Positions 9,585-18,900 of a stretch of 64,000 bases of DNA are shown in pieces. Numbering within the stretch: position 1 is the first letter of the stretch; every line of letters starts with the position of its first letter. A program made the position numbers and the translations under genes. The DNA comes from Pseudoxanthomonas sp. CF125. GTDB lineage: Bacteria > Pseudomonadota > Gammaproteobacteria > Xanthomonadales > Xanthomonadaceae. Below the pieces are notes generated by a model. It did not search any database, was not told the origin of the DNA, and saw nothing but the letters and a program-made list of their open reading frames with translations. Where the stretch lies: the NCBI RefSeq assembly GCF_900104085.1, contig NZ_FNLD01000001.1, positions 875,935 to 939,934 on the forward strand, in the 5' to 3' direction.

Positions 9585-9985
9585 TCATTCTTCGATTGCC
9601 TCGATGCCGCGCCGCTTGAGATCCTCAAGGTGATCACGCATTTCCTTGAGCTGATCGGGGGAGTGACCTTTCCAATCCGCAACCTCGCCCAGGACGCGGA
9701 ATGGGTCGCGGGAACGGTATGACTGCGTAGGATTTCCGGGAAACCTTTTATCCGTCAGGTTCGGGTCGTCTTCAATGGATCCTGTCGGTTCCACGATGTA
9801 GATCCTGCCCTGCCCTGCGCCTACGGCCAGCTCGGCTCCCCAGATGGCCGCATCCAGGGTGGCGGTCAGGTAAACGAAAGCGGCCTGTTTTTTTTTCCAT
9901 AGTTGGAGGCATAGCCCGGCCCGATCAGGTCGCCTGCCTTCAGGTCGGCCTTGGTGCCGTGGTAGTACGTTTTCGAATCGGTCAT
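9585..9985 (-). pseudogene. arr: rifampin ADP-ribosyltransferase, frameshifted
   Basis: Two minus-strand frames together spell an Arr-type NAD-dependent rifamycin ADP-ribosyltransferase of about 134 residues. The first starts at ATG 9985 (GGAG upstream) and has Y-Y-H-G-T-K-A-D-L and P-G-Y-A-S-N-Y-G. The second continues T-A-T-L-D-A-A-I-W-G-A-E-L and D-D-P-N-L-T-D-K-R-F-P-G-N-P-T and ends at 9585. The break is at a run of nine A (T run 9888-9896 on the plus strand). One extra A would restore N-Y-G-K-K-K-Q-A-A-F-V-Y-L-T and the full protein. As given, translation stops shortly after the run. This may be a real inactivating or phase-variable indel, or a sequencing error in the homopolymer. Rifampicin resistance is the known family role. 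Confidence 0.88.
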
Positions 9986-10045
9986 CGCGCCACTCCGGTT
10001 TCCTTTCGTTTCGACAGGCGGCGATGCTGCATCACGCAGGCGGTC

Positions 10046-10074
10046 TTGCCGCAAGCCCCCATGCGTTGTATAAA
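10046..10074 (+). promoter_or_regulatory. sigma70-like promoter
   Basis: TTGCCG at 10046-10051 and TATAAA at 10069-10074 with a 17-base spacer, giving a predicted start near 10081. It points directly into the terminator hairpin at 10083, and there is no plus-strand gene after it. Confidence 0.45.
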
Positions 10075-10082
10075 TTCAGGGT

Positions 10083-10116
10083 GGGAGGCGCGCGGCGCCT
10101 CCCTTTTTTATTTTTT
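10083..10116 (+). terminator. Rho-independent terminator
   Basis: Perfect 9-bp GC stem (GGGAGGCGC / GCGCCTCCC, 3-base loop) followed on the plus strand by TTTTTTATTTTTT. On the minus strand no U-run follows the hairpin, so it acts on plus-strand transcripts only. Confidence 0.8.
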
Positions 10117-10166
10117 GCGCCACGGAGCGCAACGACAAAGAAAGAAATGCGGTCAGCCCAAACTCA

Positions 10167-10667
10167 TCAGGCGATGCACTTGCCCGAGCGTCCGTCGCCA
10201 AGAGGAATGGGCAGACCCTGCTTCTCCACGTGGTAGTACAACGACAAGATCTTCCATTGCGAGCCCACCTTGTACAACTGGACGCTATTGACGCCAACGA
10301 AGTCCGGCGCCGTCGCAGTTTTGTCGGTTCTCGACTCCACAACGCTGTACGCCACCGCGAAGCGATCGTAGGTCTGTACGACCCGTGAGACCTCGCACTC
10401 ATGGAACCCTTTCTCCCCGGGGCGCTCGTAGGATTTGAGGAAATCTTCGGCCATCGAGCGCCGTACGACAGGAACGCCTTCCTTGTACTGCCCGCCGAAG
10501 ACCACGGCGTCCTCATGGAAGATCCGCTTGAGTGCGGCGAGATCCGCAGTGGCCCCAGGGTCGTTGGACAAAGCGCTCCACAGGGTGGATACGGCTTCCT
10601 CGGGAGTGCTTTCGGCGGCAAAGACGCCAAGCGGCGCCAACAGGAGCGACAGCAGGAGACTTCGCAT
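10167..10667 (-). CDS. NTF2-like (SnoaL/DUF4440-type) secreted protein
   Basis: A 166-residue protein with a clear signal peptide (hydrophobic 3-15, F-A-A-E cleavage near 18). The mature part fits the NTF2-like fold: an N-terminal helix with T-P-E-E-A-V, F-H-E-D-A-V-V-F-G-G near 50, and a closing strand V-G-S-Q-W-K-I-L-S-L-Y-Y. Members are enzymes or binding proteins of varied function; no catalytic residues can be assigned here. It stands alone on the minus strand between the arr remnant and a hypothetical gene. Confidence 0.68.
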   Translation of the reverse strand: MRSLLLSLLLAPLGVFAAESTPEEAVSTLWSALSNDPGATADLAALKRIFHEDAVVFGGQYKEGVPVVRRSMAEDFLKSYERPGEKGFHECEVSRVVQTYDRFAVAYSVVESRTDKTATAPDFVGVNSVQLYKVGSQWKILSLYYHVEKQGLPIPLGDGRSGKCIA

Positions 10668-10758
10668 GCAGAGGATCCTTGTTATTGCCGGACGCCTGTA
10701 TCAAGCCGCCGCAAGGCGCCACCGGCATGGATGAGGTTGGCCGTGATTGTAGGCTGGC

Positions 10759-11352
10759 CTACCCCGCTCGTCCCAAGGCAATGGCCGAGCCGGTGAACGG
10801 CAGCACCAGGTCGTATCCCGATGGCGGCGGAACGACGGGGGTGACCGCAGCGGTGCCGAACTGGGTGACGCCCTGTCCAATGCCGTGAGCCAGATCGTGG
10901 CGGCCGCCGCCGAATTCGAACGGCGTGCTGGCGATCAGGCGCGCGGAGAACACGTTGTCGCCCATCAGCGGTTCCGCCGTGGTACCGATGGTGGCGGCGA
11001 CCGTCGTACCCACGACTAGGCTGGCGCGGCGGAAAGTGGCGATGCGTTCGCCCTGCGCGAACGATGCCGGGTCATCGAAGTTGCCCGCCGGACGCCGCTG
11101 CAGATACAGCGAGAACTCGCCGACCGGATCGACCCCGAGCGACAGCGCGCCGTTGTCCACGCTCTGCGACTTGAACGGCGTGGCGGCGAAGGTGAAATGC
11201 GCGGTCGTCTCCCCGGGTTCGCCGTCGAACAGCGGCACGTCGAACATGGGCAGGTGCAGGAAATAGCCGTAGTCGGCCAGCGCGCCGTCATTGGTGCGGT
11301 AGAAGCGGCCGGTGGCGTACCAGGCGAGTTCGGCGGGCAGCAGAGCAGTCAT
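10759..11352 (-). CDS. hypothetical protein
   Basis: 197 residues, no signal peptide and no recognised domain. It begins M-T-A-L-L-P-A-E-L-A-W-Y-A-T and is rich in Gly, Ala, Thr and Phe with few charged runs, suggesting a beta-rich protein. A Pro run (V-V-P-P-P) precedes the last 20 residues. Codon use looks like that of a real gene, and no competing frame of equal quality exists. Function unknown. Confidence 0.55.
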   Translation of the reverse strand: MTALLPAELAWYATGRFYRTNDGALADYGYFLHLPMFDVPLFDGEPGETTAHFTFAATPFKSQSVDNGALSLGVDPVGEFSLYLQRRPAGNFDDPASFAQGERIATFRRASLVVGTTVAATIGTTAEPLMGDNVFSARLIASTPFEFGGGRHDLAHGIGQGVTQFGTAAVTPVVPPPSGYDLVLPFTGSAIALGRAG

Positions 11353-11527
11353 GGGTTCGATCCTTCGATGGCAGGCGTTCGACGATGGATGTGCGGGTAG
11401 CGCACGTTACCGTAGCCGCAACCGGGGCCTGCGAGAATCAGGTTCCAGTTCCCGCCGATTGTCCGGCAACGCGAGGCCCCCATCCTGCTTCGTATGAAGA
11501 CGGAAAGGCGCTACCGTGCCGGACGAA

Positions 11528-12112
11528 TCAGAGAACCAGCCAACTCATCATTGCGACGCCCAGTATTGCCGCCACAAGGAACAAGGCGTACTCCGCCGCC
11601 ACGCTTCGCCAAGTGCGCGGCCGTGGTTCGGATGGAACGCTTCCAGAGCCTGGCCATAATTTGTATCTGTCGTGGATGCGGAGGAATGCGGACACCAGGT
11701 AGCCGGCCACCAGCGCGATGACGGCACCGGTGCGGATCCTGTTCGCTGCCGCGTCCGAAGCGACCAGGAAAGACGCTGCGAATACGATTACGGCACAGCC
11801 TATGCATAGCGCCTCGATAAGGCGCATATCCTGCCGGCTGAGGCGCGGGCCGCCGAACCAGAGCCTGTCGTTCATGAGTCTTACCCACCTGGGAATCTCC
11901 ACGAAATCGTCCGTCGGCTTGTTCATGGCGTACAGCTCCCGCTCCAGCAAGTCGACATCGGTTTCGAAGGCGGCGGCCAGGGCCCGCAGCGAGGCATAGC
12001 TGACTCTGTGCCCGGCCTCCAAACGCTGGACGGTCCTCAGGCTCAGACCGCTCATTTCGGCGACCCGTTCCTGCGAAAGCAGTTTCCGTTCTCTCCACGA
12101 TCTAAAGGACAT
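11528..12112 (-). CDS. XRE-family HTH regulator with membrane domain
   Basis: 194 residues. The N-terminal ~60 residues form a Cro/CI-type helix-turn-helix (S-Q-E-R-V-A-E-M-S-G-L-S-L-R-T-V-Q-R-L-E-A-G). The rest contains three or four hydrophobic segments (about 100-118, 126-143, 170-192). Such fusions are membrane-bound sensors or regulators in several Proteobacteria. Partner and signal are unknown. It is followed by only a short gap before the next minus-strand membrane protein upstream. Confidence 0.72.
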   Translation of the reverse strand: MSFRSWRERKLLSQERVAEMSGLSLRTVQRLEAGHRVSYASLRALAAAFETDVDLLERELYAMNKPTDDFVEIPRWVRLMNDRLWFGGPRLSRQDMRLIEALCIGCAVIVFAASFLVASDAAANRIRTGAVIALVAGYLVSAFLRIHDRYKLWPGSGSVPSEPRPRTWRSVAAEYALFLVAAILGVAMMSWLVL

Positions 12113-12203
12113 GCCGGTCTCCAGTCACTTGGCCCGGTAAATTAGACCGGATTGCGATCTGTCGGTGACGCCAGATGCCCGCCGATTTGCCGCCAGCGCC
12201 GCT

Positions 12204-12695
12204 CTATAGATCCCATACGCCAAAGAAAGTGAGGATGCCCAATGGAGCCACAAGAACAATAACCGAGCCGACCAGGCACAAGAGCCCAAGCCAAAGAACG
12301 CGCCAGTTCGAATGAAACTCATGGGTTGCGGAATCGACTATGGCCTGCTTGGTCATCTGGTATTTTGCGCTCACATACAAGGCCGACAAGATGTATGCGA
12401 TTGTGAAAGGATAATTCGGGAAGTCCTCGGGCAGCAGAATCACGCTGATCAACAATGCCGGCATAAGGACCAAGCCGGATATCAGGGTCCTTCTCGCCAG
12501 CCGATAATTCCCAAGCGCCACAAAGTTCGCTCTGAGGAAGTAAATCAAACCAACAGGCCCGCCAATCGTGCCGCAAGCGACTTGTATCGGAGAATAGAGC
12601 CGAATTGTCTCTGCGGCGTTGCCGGCATCTACAACTGCTGCGCTTGGTGCTGCATATGGATTATCAGTCAAAGGCTTCCCCAAAGTGGCGTACAA
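12204..12695 (-). CDS. hypothetical integral membrane protein
   Basis: 163 residues with a cytoplasmic-looking N-terminus containing N-P-Y-A-A-P-S-A (seen in other small membrane proteins of this group) and four hydrophobic segments (about 38-55, 70-88, 95-112, 133-157). No enzymatic motif seen. Divergent from the GFA gene. Confidence 0.5.
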   Translation of the reverse strand: MYATLGKPLTDNPYAAPSAAVVDAGNAAETIRLYSPIQVACGTIGGPVGLIYFLRANFVALGNYRLARRTLISGLVLMPALLISVILLPEDFPNYPFTIAYILSALYVSAKYQMTKQAIVDSATHEFHSNWRVLWLGLLCLVGSVIVLVAPLGILTFFGVWDL

Positions 12696-12753
12696 CGCTA
12701 AACCGACCTCGATTTTGACAGGTTACGACACTTGATTTTAGAGGAGACGCAGC

Positions 12754-13149
12754 ATGGACCGATTCACCGGCGGTTGCCTGTGCGGCAATGTGCGCATCGT
12801 GGCGTCTGGGCTCCCTCACCGGGTCGGCGTCTGCCACTGCCTCGACTGCCGCAAGCATCATGGCGCTCTTTTTCACGCTTCCGCCATATTTCCTCAGGAT
12901 GCGGTGACGATCGAGGGCGAGACACGCGACTACGCCGGGCGGTTTTTCTGTCCGCGCTGCGGCTCGTCGGTTTTCGGGCGCTGTGCGGACGAGGTCGAAG
13001 TGAACCTGGGGACGCTGGACGCCCCCGACCAGCTGAGGCCGACCTACGAACTCTGGACCATTCGTCGCGAGTCGTGGCTACCGCCGTTTCCGCTCACAAG
13101 GCGGTACGAACGCGACCGTGAGGCGACGGGTCGCCTTGAGAACCCGTAA
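12754..13149 (+). CDS. GFA (CENP-V/glutathione-dependent formaldehyde-activating-like) protein
   Basis: 131 residues with the GFA zinc ligands in order: C-L-C-G-N near 9, C-H-C-L-D-C near 29 and C-P-R-C-G near 69. Members bind zinc and some are reported to bind glutathione adducts, but most, including this one, have no proven activity. Start codon 11 bases after a GAGGAGA site. Confidence 0.85.
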   Translation: MDRFTGGCLCGNVRIVASGLPHRVGVCHCLDCRKHHGALFHASAIFPQDAVTIEGETRDYAGRFFCPRCGSSVFGRCADEVEVNLGTLDAPDQLRPTYELWTIRRESWLPPFPLTRRYERDREATGRLENP

Positions 13150-13182
13150 GACAGAACCACCGCAGGCGATGCGGGTTGCGCC

Positions 13183-13632
13183 TTATGCGGGCTCTGTCGG
13201 GCTTACGGCCGGAGCCACTACCCGATGATGCTCATGCATCTCGATGGCCGCCTTCAACAGCCCCACGTATCCAAGCCCCAGCATCAGCGTGCCGAAGCTG
13301 ACTTCCTTGAGGATGCCGCCCTTGGAAACGAAAAATCCGAACATTCCCAGAGCTAGAAAAAGCAGCGTCGTGCCTGAAATAACCATCAGCGCGAGCATCC
13401 CTTTGCGCGGGTCTTCCCATACCTTCCTGGAGAAATTGTTCTGCGTCTTGGTGGTGTCCTGCAGCGTCGAGAAACTGATCGCCAGCCCACTGAAGATCAG
13501 CGCGCTATTGATGGACGTCCAGAATGTGTCGAAACCCGCGAAGTACGGATAGACCACATAACCCAACGCAACCAGCAGCAGCGGGTACTGCAGATAGCTG
13601 ATGACCTGGAACAATTGCTTCACCTTACCCAT
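13183..13632 (-). CDS. hypothetical membrane protein
   Basis: 149 residues from ATG 13632, the start that places the first membrane span normally; the frame is open to 13749 but those residues are Ser/Ala-rich and not convincing. Four hydrophobic segments (about 14-30, 37-52, 78-98, 108-128) and a C-terminal H-E-H-H tail. No known family recognised. Confidence 0.55.
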   Translation of the reverse strand: MGKVKQLFQVISYLQYPLLLVALGYVVYPYFAGFDTFWTSINSALIFSGLAISFSTLQDTTKTQNNFSRKVWEDPRKGMLALMVISGTTLLFLALGMFGFFVSKGGILKEVSFGTLMLGLGYVGLLKAAIEMHEHHRVVAPAVSPTEPA

Positions 13633-13791
13633 GCGCGGTCCTCCCGACCCTGGTATCGCTGACGATCTGCTGCCCAAGTTCTTAAATCCGCCGGCCGCGC
13701 TAGCCGATGCGCAGGCGACCCTGCAAGATTCATAAGCGACCGACGGCATCAGCTCGGCAAGAATAACCCACCGCGTTCTTCCTCGGCCAGG

Positions 13792-14409
13792 TCACTCAGA
13801 ATCTTTGAATGTCCCCGTGCGCACCTCGCCGCTGCGCGCATAGCGGGCAAGCAGCACGCCGCCAGCCGTGCGGGTCGATTGCGTCAGGGTGAAGGACGAC
13901 GGTTGTGCGTTGTCGCCGAACAAGCGCTTGCCGTGTCCGATTACGACGGGGTAAATCATCAGCCGGAACTCGTCCACCAGTCCGGCCGCAAGCAGTTGGC
14001 GCACCAGGTCGCTACTGCCCCACGTCAACAGGTGGACGCCGTTCTTCCGCTTGAGCGCGCGTACCGCGCCAGCAAGGTCGCCCTGCAGCGCATGGCTGTT
14101 GTGCCAGTCGAGTGTACCGGTTCGATGCGTGGCCACGTGTTTTGGCACGCTGTTGAACTGGTCGGCGATGGCGTTGCTGGCCTTTACATGCGGCCAGTAC
14201 GCCGCCCATATGTCGTAGGTGCGGCGCCCCAGCAGCAGCTCGAACGGCTGCGAGAACATATCCTGCAAATCCCGGCCGATGGCTTCGTCGGAATACGGCA
14301 CTGTCCAGCCACCAAGACTGAATCCGCCGATGGGATCTTCTTCGGGCCCGCCCGGACCTTGGATGACGCCATCCAGGCCGATGTGTTCGGCGACGATGAG
14401 TTTGCGCAT
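13792..14409 (-). CDS. dihydrofolate reductase family (RibD C-terminal-like) protein
   Basis: 205 residues. Begins R-K-L-I-V-A-E-H-I-G-L-D-G-V-I, the first strand of RibD_C/DHFR-like proteins. It continues with L-L-G-R-R-T-Y and L-T-W-G-S-S-D-L-V-R-Q-L-L and ends P-V-V-I-G-H-G-K-R-L-F. Family members bind NADPH, but the substrate of these stand-alone proteins is unknown. Not a true trimethoprim-target DHFR by sequence. Confidence 0.85.
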   Translation of the reverse strand: MRKLIVAEHIGLDGVIQGPGGPEEDPIGGFSLGGWTVPYSDEAIGRDLQDMFSQPFELLLGRRTYDIWAAYWPHVKASNAIADQFNSVPKHVATHRTGTLDWHNSHALQGDLAGAVRALKRKNGVHLLTWGSSDLVRQLLAAGLVDEFRLMIYPVVIGHGKRLFGDNAQPSSFTLTQSTRTAGGVLLARYARSGEVRTGTFKDSE

Positions 14410-14520
14410 GCTGTTCTTCGAGTCGGCGGACCCAGGCGGCCCTATGGATACGACGAACGATTCGCACGCGGATCGACAAGCCGCTGCGGAGAAACCCTGC
14501 CCTGCGGGGAGACGGCGCAG

Positions 14521-15198
14521 TTAGGACAGGTTGTAGGCGATCCAGCCCTTGAAGGTGAAGCCGGCGTAGAACAGTTCGACGTTGCCGAATCCCGCTTCCT
14601 GCAGCAGGGCTACTTCCTGTTCGGGCGAGAGCAAGGGCAGCCGGTCGTTGATCGCGGCGGCGGCGTTCTTCGCGTCCTGCGGGGAAACGCCGGAGGCGGC
14701 TGCGAAGGCCACGTAGCGATTCAGCCAGCGCATCTTCTGGTCTTCGGCTTGGGGAACGCTGTGATGGGCAACGATGAGCGGCGCGCCGGGCTTCAGTCGC
14801 CGCCTCAGTTCGGTGAGCGTATGCAGGCGTTCTTCGGCAGTAAGGAAATGCAGGGTCAGCAGGCAGGTGGCGCCGTCGAAGGGTCCTTCCGGCGCGGTGT
14901 CGATGTAGCCTTCATGCAGTTCGATACGCGATGCCAGCGGGCCCAGGGTGGCGCTTGCCAGCTTCAGCATTTCGGCCGACGGGTCCACACCCACCAGGTT
15001 CCACTCCGGCTGCGCTTCGGCAAAGACTTTCAACTCCAGGCCGCCTCCGGCGCCGAGGACGAGCACATGGCCGTCAGGGGGAACGGTCTCGGCGAGCAGC
15101 AGCGCCGTCATCCGTTGAAGGGCGTGGAAGCCTGGAACCTGCTTGGCGGGACGCTCGGCGTAGTTGGCGACGGATTGGGGATCGGAGAACGACGACAA
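14521..15198 (-). CDS. class I SAM-dependent methyltransferase
   Basis: 225 residues with SAM motif I V-L-V-L-G-A-G-G-G near 46-54, an acidic residue closing strand 2 (G-V-D-P-S near 70) and motif IV-like G-A-T-C-L-L-T-L-H-F near 110. The substrate cannot be deduced. It lies upstream of the DHFR-like gene on the same strand with a gap of about 110 bases. Confidence 0.82.
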   Translation of the reverse strand: MSSFSDPQSVANYAERPAKQVPGFHALQRMTALLLAETVPPDGHVLVLGAGGGLELKVFAEAQPEWNLVGVDPSAEMLKLASATLGPLASRIELHEGYIDTAPEGPFDGATCLLTLHFLTAEERLHTLTELRRRLKPGAPLIVAHHSVPQAEDQKMRWLNRYVAFAAASGVSPQDAKNAAAAINDRLPLLSPEQEVALLQEAGFGNVELFYAGFTFKGWIAYNLS

Positions 15199-15955
15199 GG
15201 AAGAGCTCCAGAACTGGCGTTTGGCAGTTCATGCTACTGCATGGAATCTGCTGTTGGCCGGGCAACCATCATCATGCGCTGCGATGACTTTAGAGAGAAC
15301 GCCGGGCTAAAGCCACCCACGAGATCTCAACATGCCCTCCTCTCCCTTGATGGGAGAGGGTGGCCGAAGGCCGGGAGAGGGTGCGCCGGAGCCTTCAGTA
15401 ATGAATAGCCAAAAAGATCACGAGTGAGAACAAAGCCAAAGCACGCATCTCTACTCTCGCGTCCCCTCTCCTGCCCCCGTATCAAGTACGGGGCAGGCTC
15501 TACGGGCATCCTCTCCCACAAGGGGAGAGGAGAAAAGAACCTATTGCACTCACAGCCTTGGCCCATCCCTGCCATGCATTCAATCGCAACGACTTCGGAA
15601 ACAGCGGTCAGCTGAAGCCTACCCTACGGGATCTTCCCACTCATGTTGTGGGCGACCAGATCCAACTCGCGGGCTTTGTTCCCGAATCCTGATCCTTCGA
15701 CCCTGTTGCTGCTCATCAGGATATGGACGTGATGGTTGCGACTGTCACCCTCGCGGCTCGGCAGGTGCGGTAACCGCGAAGATCGCGCCATGCGCGCACT
15801 TTTACAAATCAGGATCAACTCGAATCATTGATCTGGAAGAAATAAGCGGAAAAGCCTCAGTCTCGCCTCTTTGAGTTTGAACCCGATGTGGACGTCCGCG
15901 CGGCCCGTGCCGTGGGCGGAGATGGCCTGGCGCCAACAGGCGCGCACAAAGAAAG
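15199..15955. other. gene-free stretch with dispersed palindromic repeats
   Basis: No convincing gene. It holds two GC palindromes of one repeat family: 15335-15360 (CCTCTCCC...GGGAGAGG) and 15462-15535 (cctctcctgcccc ... gggagagg). A stretch at 15584-15633 is closely repeated at 21596-21645. A minus frame 15624-15818 has no support. Confidence 0.6.
15335..15535. repeat. CTCTCCC/GGGAGAG palindromic intergenic repeats
   Basis: Two neighbouring copies of a palindromic element with CTCTCCC and GGGAGAG arms. The second copy (15462-15535) shares its order of blocks (cctctcctgcccc, atcaagtacgg, ctacggg) with 28366-28456, so it is a dispersed family. Confidence 0.65.
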
Positions 15956-15979
15956 CGCCGCTGCGGGAGCGCAGCGGCG
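15956..15979 (-). terminator. terminator of the autotransporter gene
   Basis: Perfect 10-bp stem CGCCGCTGCG with a 4-base loop, just 4 bases past the TGA at 15984, followed on the minus strand by CTTTCTTTG. A good intrinsic terminator, with a modest U tract. Confidence 0.75.
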
Positions 15980-15983
15980 TCGC

Positions 15984-18900
15984 TCAGTACTTCTTCTCAA
16001 CGTTCAGCAGTACGCCGTGATCACTGTCCCTGCCGTCGCCCAGCACTCCGCGATACTCGATGCGGGTGGACAGCCCGTTGTCGGTGGAGAACTGCGCACC
16101 CAGGCCCAGTTGGAAGCGGCTGTGGTCCAGGCCCTGCACGTCGGCACGGTAGAACGGACCGGACAACAGATCGGCGTAGCTCATCGAAGCACTGCCTCCG
16201 CCCTGGAAGTCGTACTGGTACTCCAGCCGGAACTGCGGCGTCAGTACGCCCCAACTCATCTGCTGGCGATAGTCGAAGCGCAGACCGAGGTTGCCGGTGG
16301 TGGTATCCACGTCCATGTCGACGTAGCGCAGCGCGTAGAACGGATCGCCACGCTCGGTGTAGCCATCCAGAATGGCGCGCGCCACATCCAACCGCGCGTA
16401 CGGCGTCAACTGCCAAGGTCCGCGCTGCACGTCGGCACCGGCCGAGAGCGAGGCGAACCATTGGCCGCCATCGCGCGAACCGCCCACCAGTGCGCCATTG
16501 GCGGTGACGTACCGGCGCAGGTCGTAGGACAGATTCTGGTAGCCCGCCAACGCATCCAGGAAGAACCGGCCCGGATGGTAACTGGCATACGCCGCCAAGG
16601 TATATGCAGTGCCTTCGCTGCGGCTGCCCAGAGCGCCGATGTCGCTGTCGTCGCGGCCCCAACCCAGGCCGGCGCCGATGACGAAGTCAGGCGTGAGCCG
16701 GTAGTCGCCGCCTACGCTCAGGCCATCGCTCTCGAAATCGACCTTCGCGCGTGCCGTGCTGCCCTCCAGTTGGCCGGAGCGGATCACACCACCGGTCCAC
16801 AGGCCGAACGCGCCGCCGGCCTCCTGCGGATTTGTGGCCGTGGCCACGGGTTCGTCTCTCTCGGCTTCCGAGGTTTCGCGGTCGCAATGCTGGTCAGGAA
16901 TGCTGTCCGCGGCCTGACGGCAACGCGGATCGATCTGGAAGCTCACGCCGTTGTCGAAACGCCCGCCACCACCGCCATGCAGGCTTTCCAGGCGACGTTG
17001 GAAGTTGTCGATCTGGGCGGTCGCGAAACGGCGCGTGGCCTCGGCCTGGGCACGCAGCAATCCCAGCACTTCCGGGTCCTGGGACGGGTCCGGGCGCCCA
17101 ACGACATGGAACTCGATGCTGGCTTCGGCCGAGGTGGCGAACGCATTGGCCAGCGTGAACCGCGCCGTCGCAATGCCGGAAAAGCCCGCGGCCGGAGTGA
17201 AGGTCAAGATGTAGCGCGCACTGCCGCCCTCTCCGCTACGCGCGATGGTCGCGCTGCCCGCCTGCGCCGGTGCCAGCGAGACCAGCGTTGCCGCGGTAAA
17301 GGGACCGCCGGTGGCCCCTTCGGTCAGATCCACATCGACCGCGGCCACGCCCTGGACATCCACCGTGCGCGACACCGCCACCGGCAACGGGTTGACCGTC
17401 ACCGTCACCGTGGCCGGTGCCGAGGAACCGCCTGGCCCCGTTGCGATGTAGCTGAAGCTATCGGTGCCGGAGAAACCTTCGGCCGGCGTATACACCACTT
17501 CCAGCCCGCTCACGGCCGCGGTGCCGTGGGTCGGCGCGGAAGTGATGGCGACCGAGGCGATCACGCCGGTGTCGTTCTCGGTCACCGCGATGGTGGTGGT
17601 GCTTCCGGAAAGCATCGTCGCCACATCATCCACCGCCAGCGACGCAGCGGCATCCACGGTCCAGACGAAATTCATCGTGCCGGAGAAGCCGTTCGCATCG
17701 GTTGCGGCGACGGTGAAACTGAAATCGCCATCTGCCGCGGGCGTGCCGCTCAACACGCCATTGCTGCCCAGGCTCATCCCGGGCGGCAGAGTGCCGCCGG
17801 TCAGCGCGAACGTATAGGGCGCCATGCCGCCGCTGGCAGTCAGCGTTTGGGTGTAGGCACTACCGCGCACGCCGGCGGGCAGACTGCCTGGAGCAATGGT
17901 AATCGTCGGCGCTGCGATCACTACGGTATAGCTGACGGTAGCGCTGAAGCCGTCGGCGTCGGTGGACCGGACCTGGAAGGTATAGCTGCCGGCCGTGGTC
18001 GGCGTGCCACTGAGCACGCCCGCGGAACTGAAGGACAGACCAATCGGCAACGCCCCGCTCAGCAGCGAATAGCTGTACGGCGCAACGCCGCCGCTGGTGC
18101 TCAAGGCCTGGCTGTAGACGGCGCCGGGCAGGCCCGCCGGCAGCGTGGCCGGGACGATCGTGAGCGTCGGTGCCGCGATATCGAAGGTGAACGCCTGCGT
18201 GCCGGTCTGGCCGTTCGCGTCGGTGGCCCGCACGTTCAACGAGAAGGTGCCAGCGCTGCGCGGAATGCCCGCGAATTGACCAGCGGAACTGAAGCTCATT
18301 CCCACCGGCAGTGCGCCGCTCAGCAGCGAATAACTGTAAGGGCCGACGCCGCCCGTCGCGGCGAGTGCCTGCGAGTAGGGAGTGCCCACGGCACCGTCCG
18401 GCAACGTCGATGGGTTGATCGCGATGCCCGCGGCTCCCACCTGCAGCAGGTAGTTCGCCTGCACCGTGAAGGGCGCGCCGGTGCCGGTCGAACTGTCCGT
18501 CCCCTGGATCGTGATGGCGTAATCGCCCGGCATGGTCGGCGTGCCTGAAAGCACGCCGGCGGAGGTGAACGACATGCCCGGCGGCAGGCTGCCGGCCGCC
18601 AGGCTGTAGCTGTACGGCGCCACGCCGCCGCTGGCGGTGAAGGTCTGCGAGAACGCAGCGCCATACGTCAACGCAAGAGTGCCCGGGGCTGGCGAGATCG
18701 ACATCGTCGGTGCGGACACGGTCAGGCTGAAGACCTGGCCATGAGCGAACGGTCCGGTACCCGTGCTGCTGTCGGTGGCCGAGACATTGAGCGAGAACGC
18801 GCCCGCTGCCGTCGGCGTGCCGGAGACGGTCACGCTGTCGGCGGTGGTCCCCGTGATCGACAGGCCGGCCGGCAACCCGGTCACCGAGTAGCCGCTGTAC

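Noticed and set aside
15888-18548. 886-codon plus-strand frame
   Set aside because: Shadow of the autotransporter gene; Arg/Gln/Gly-rich and lacks domains, while the minus frame has full Ig repeats and barrel.
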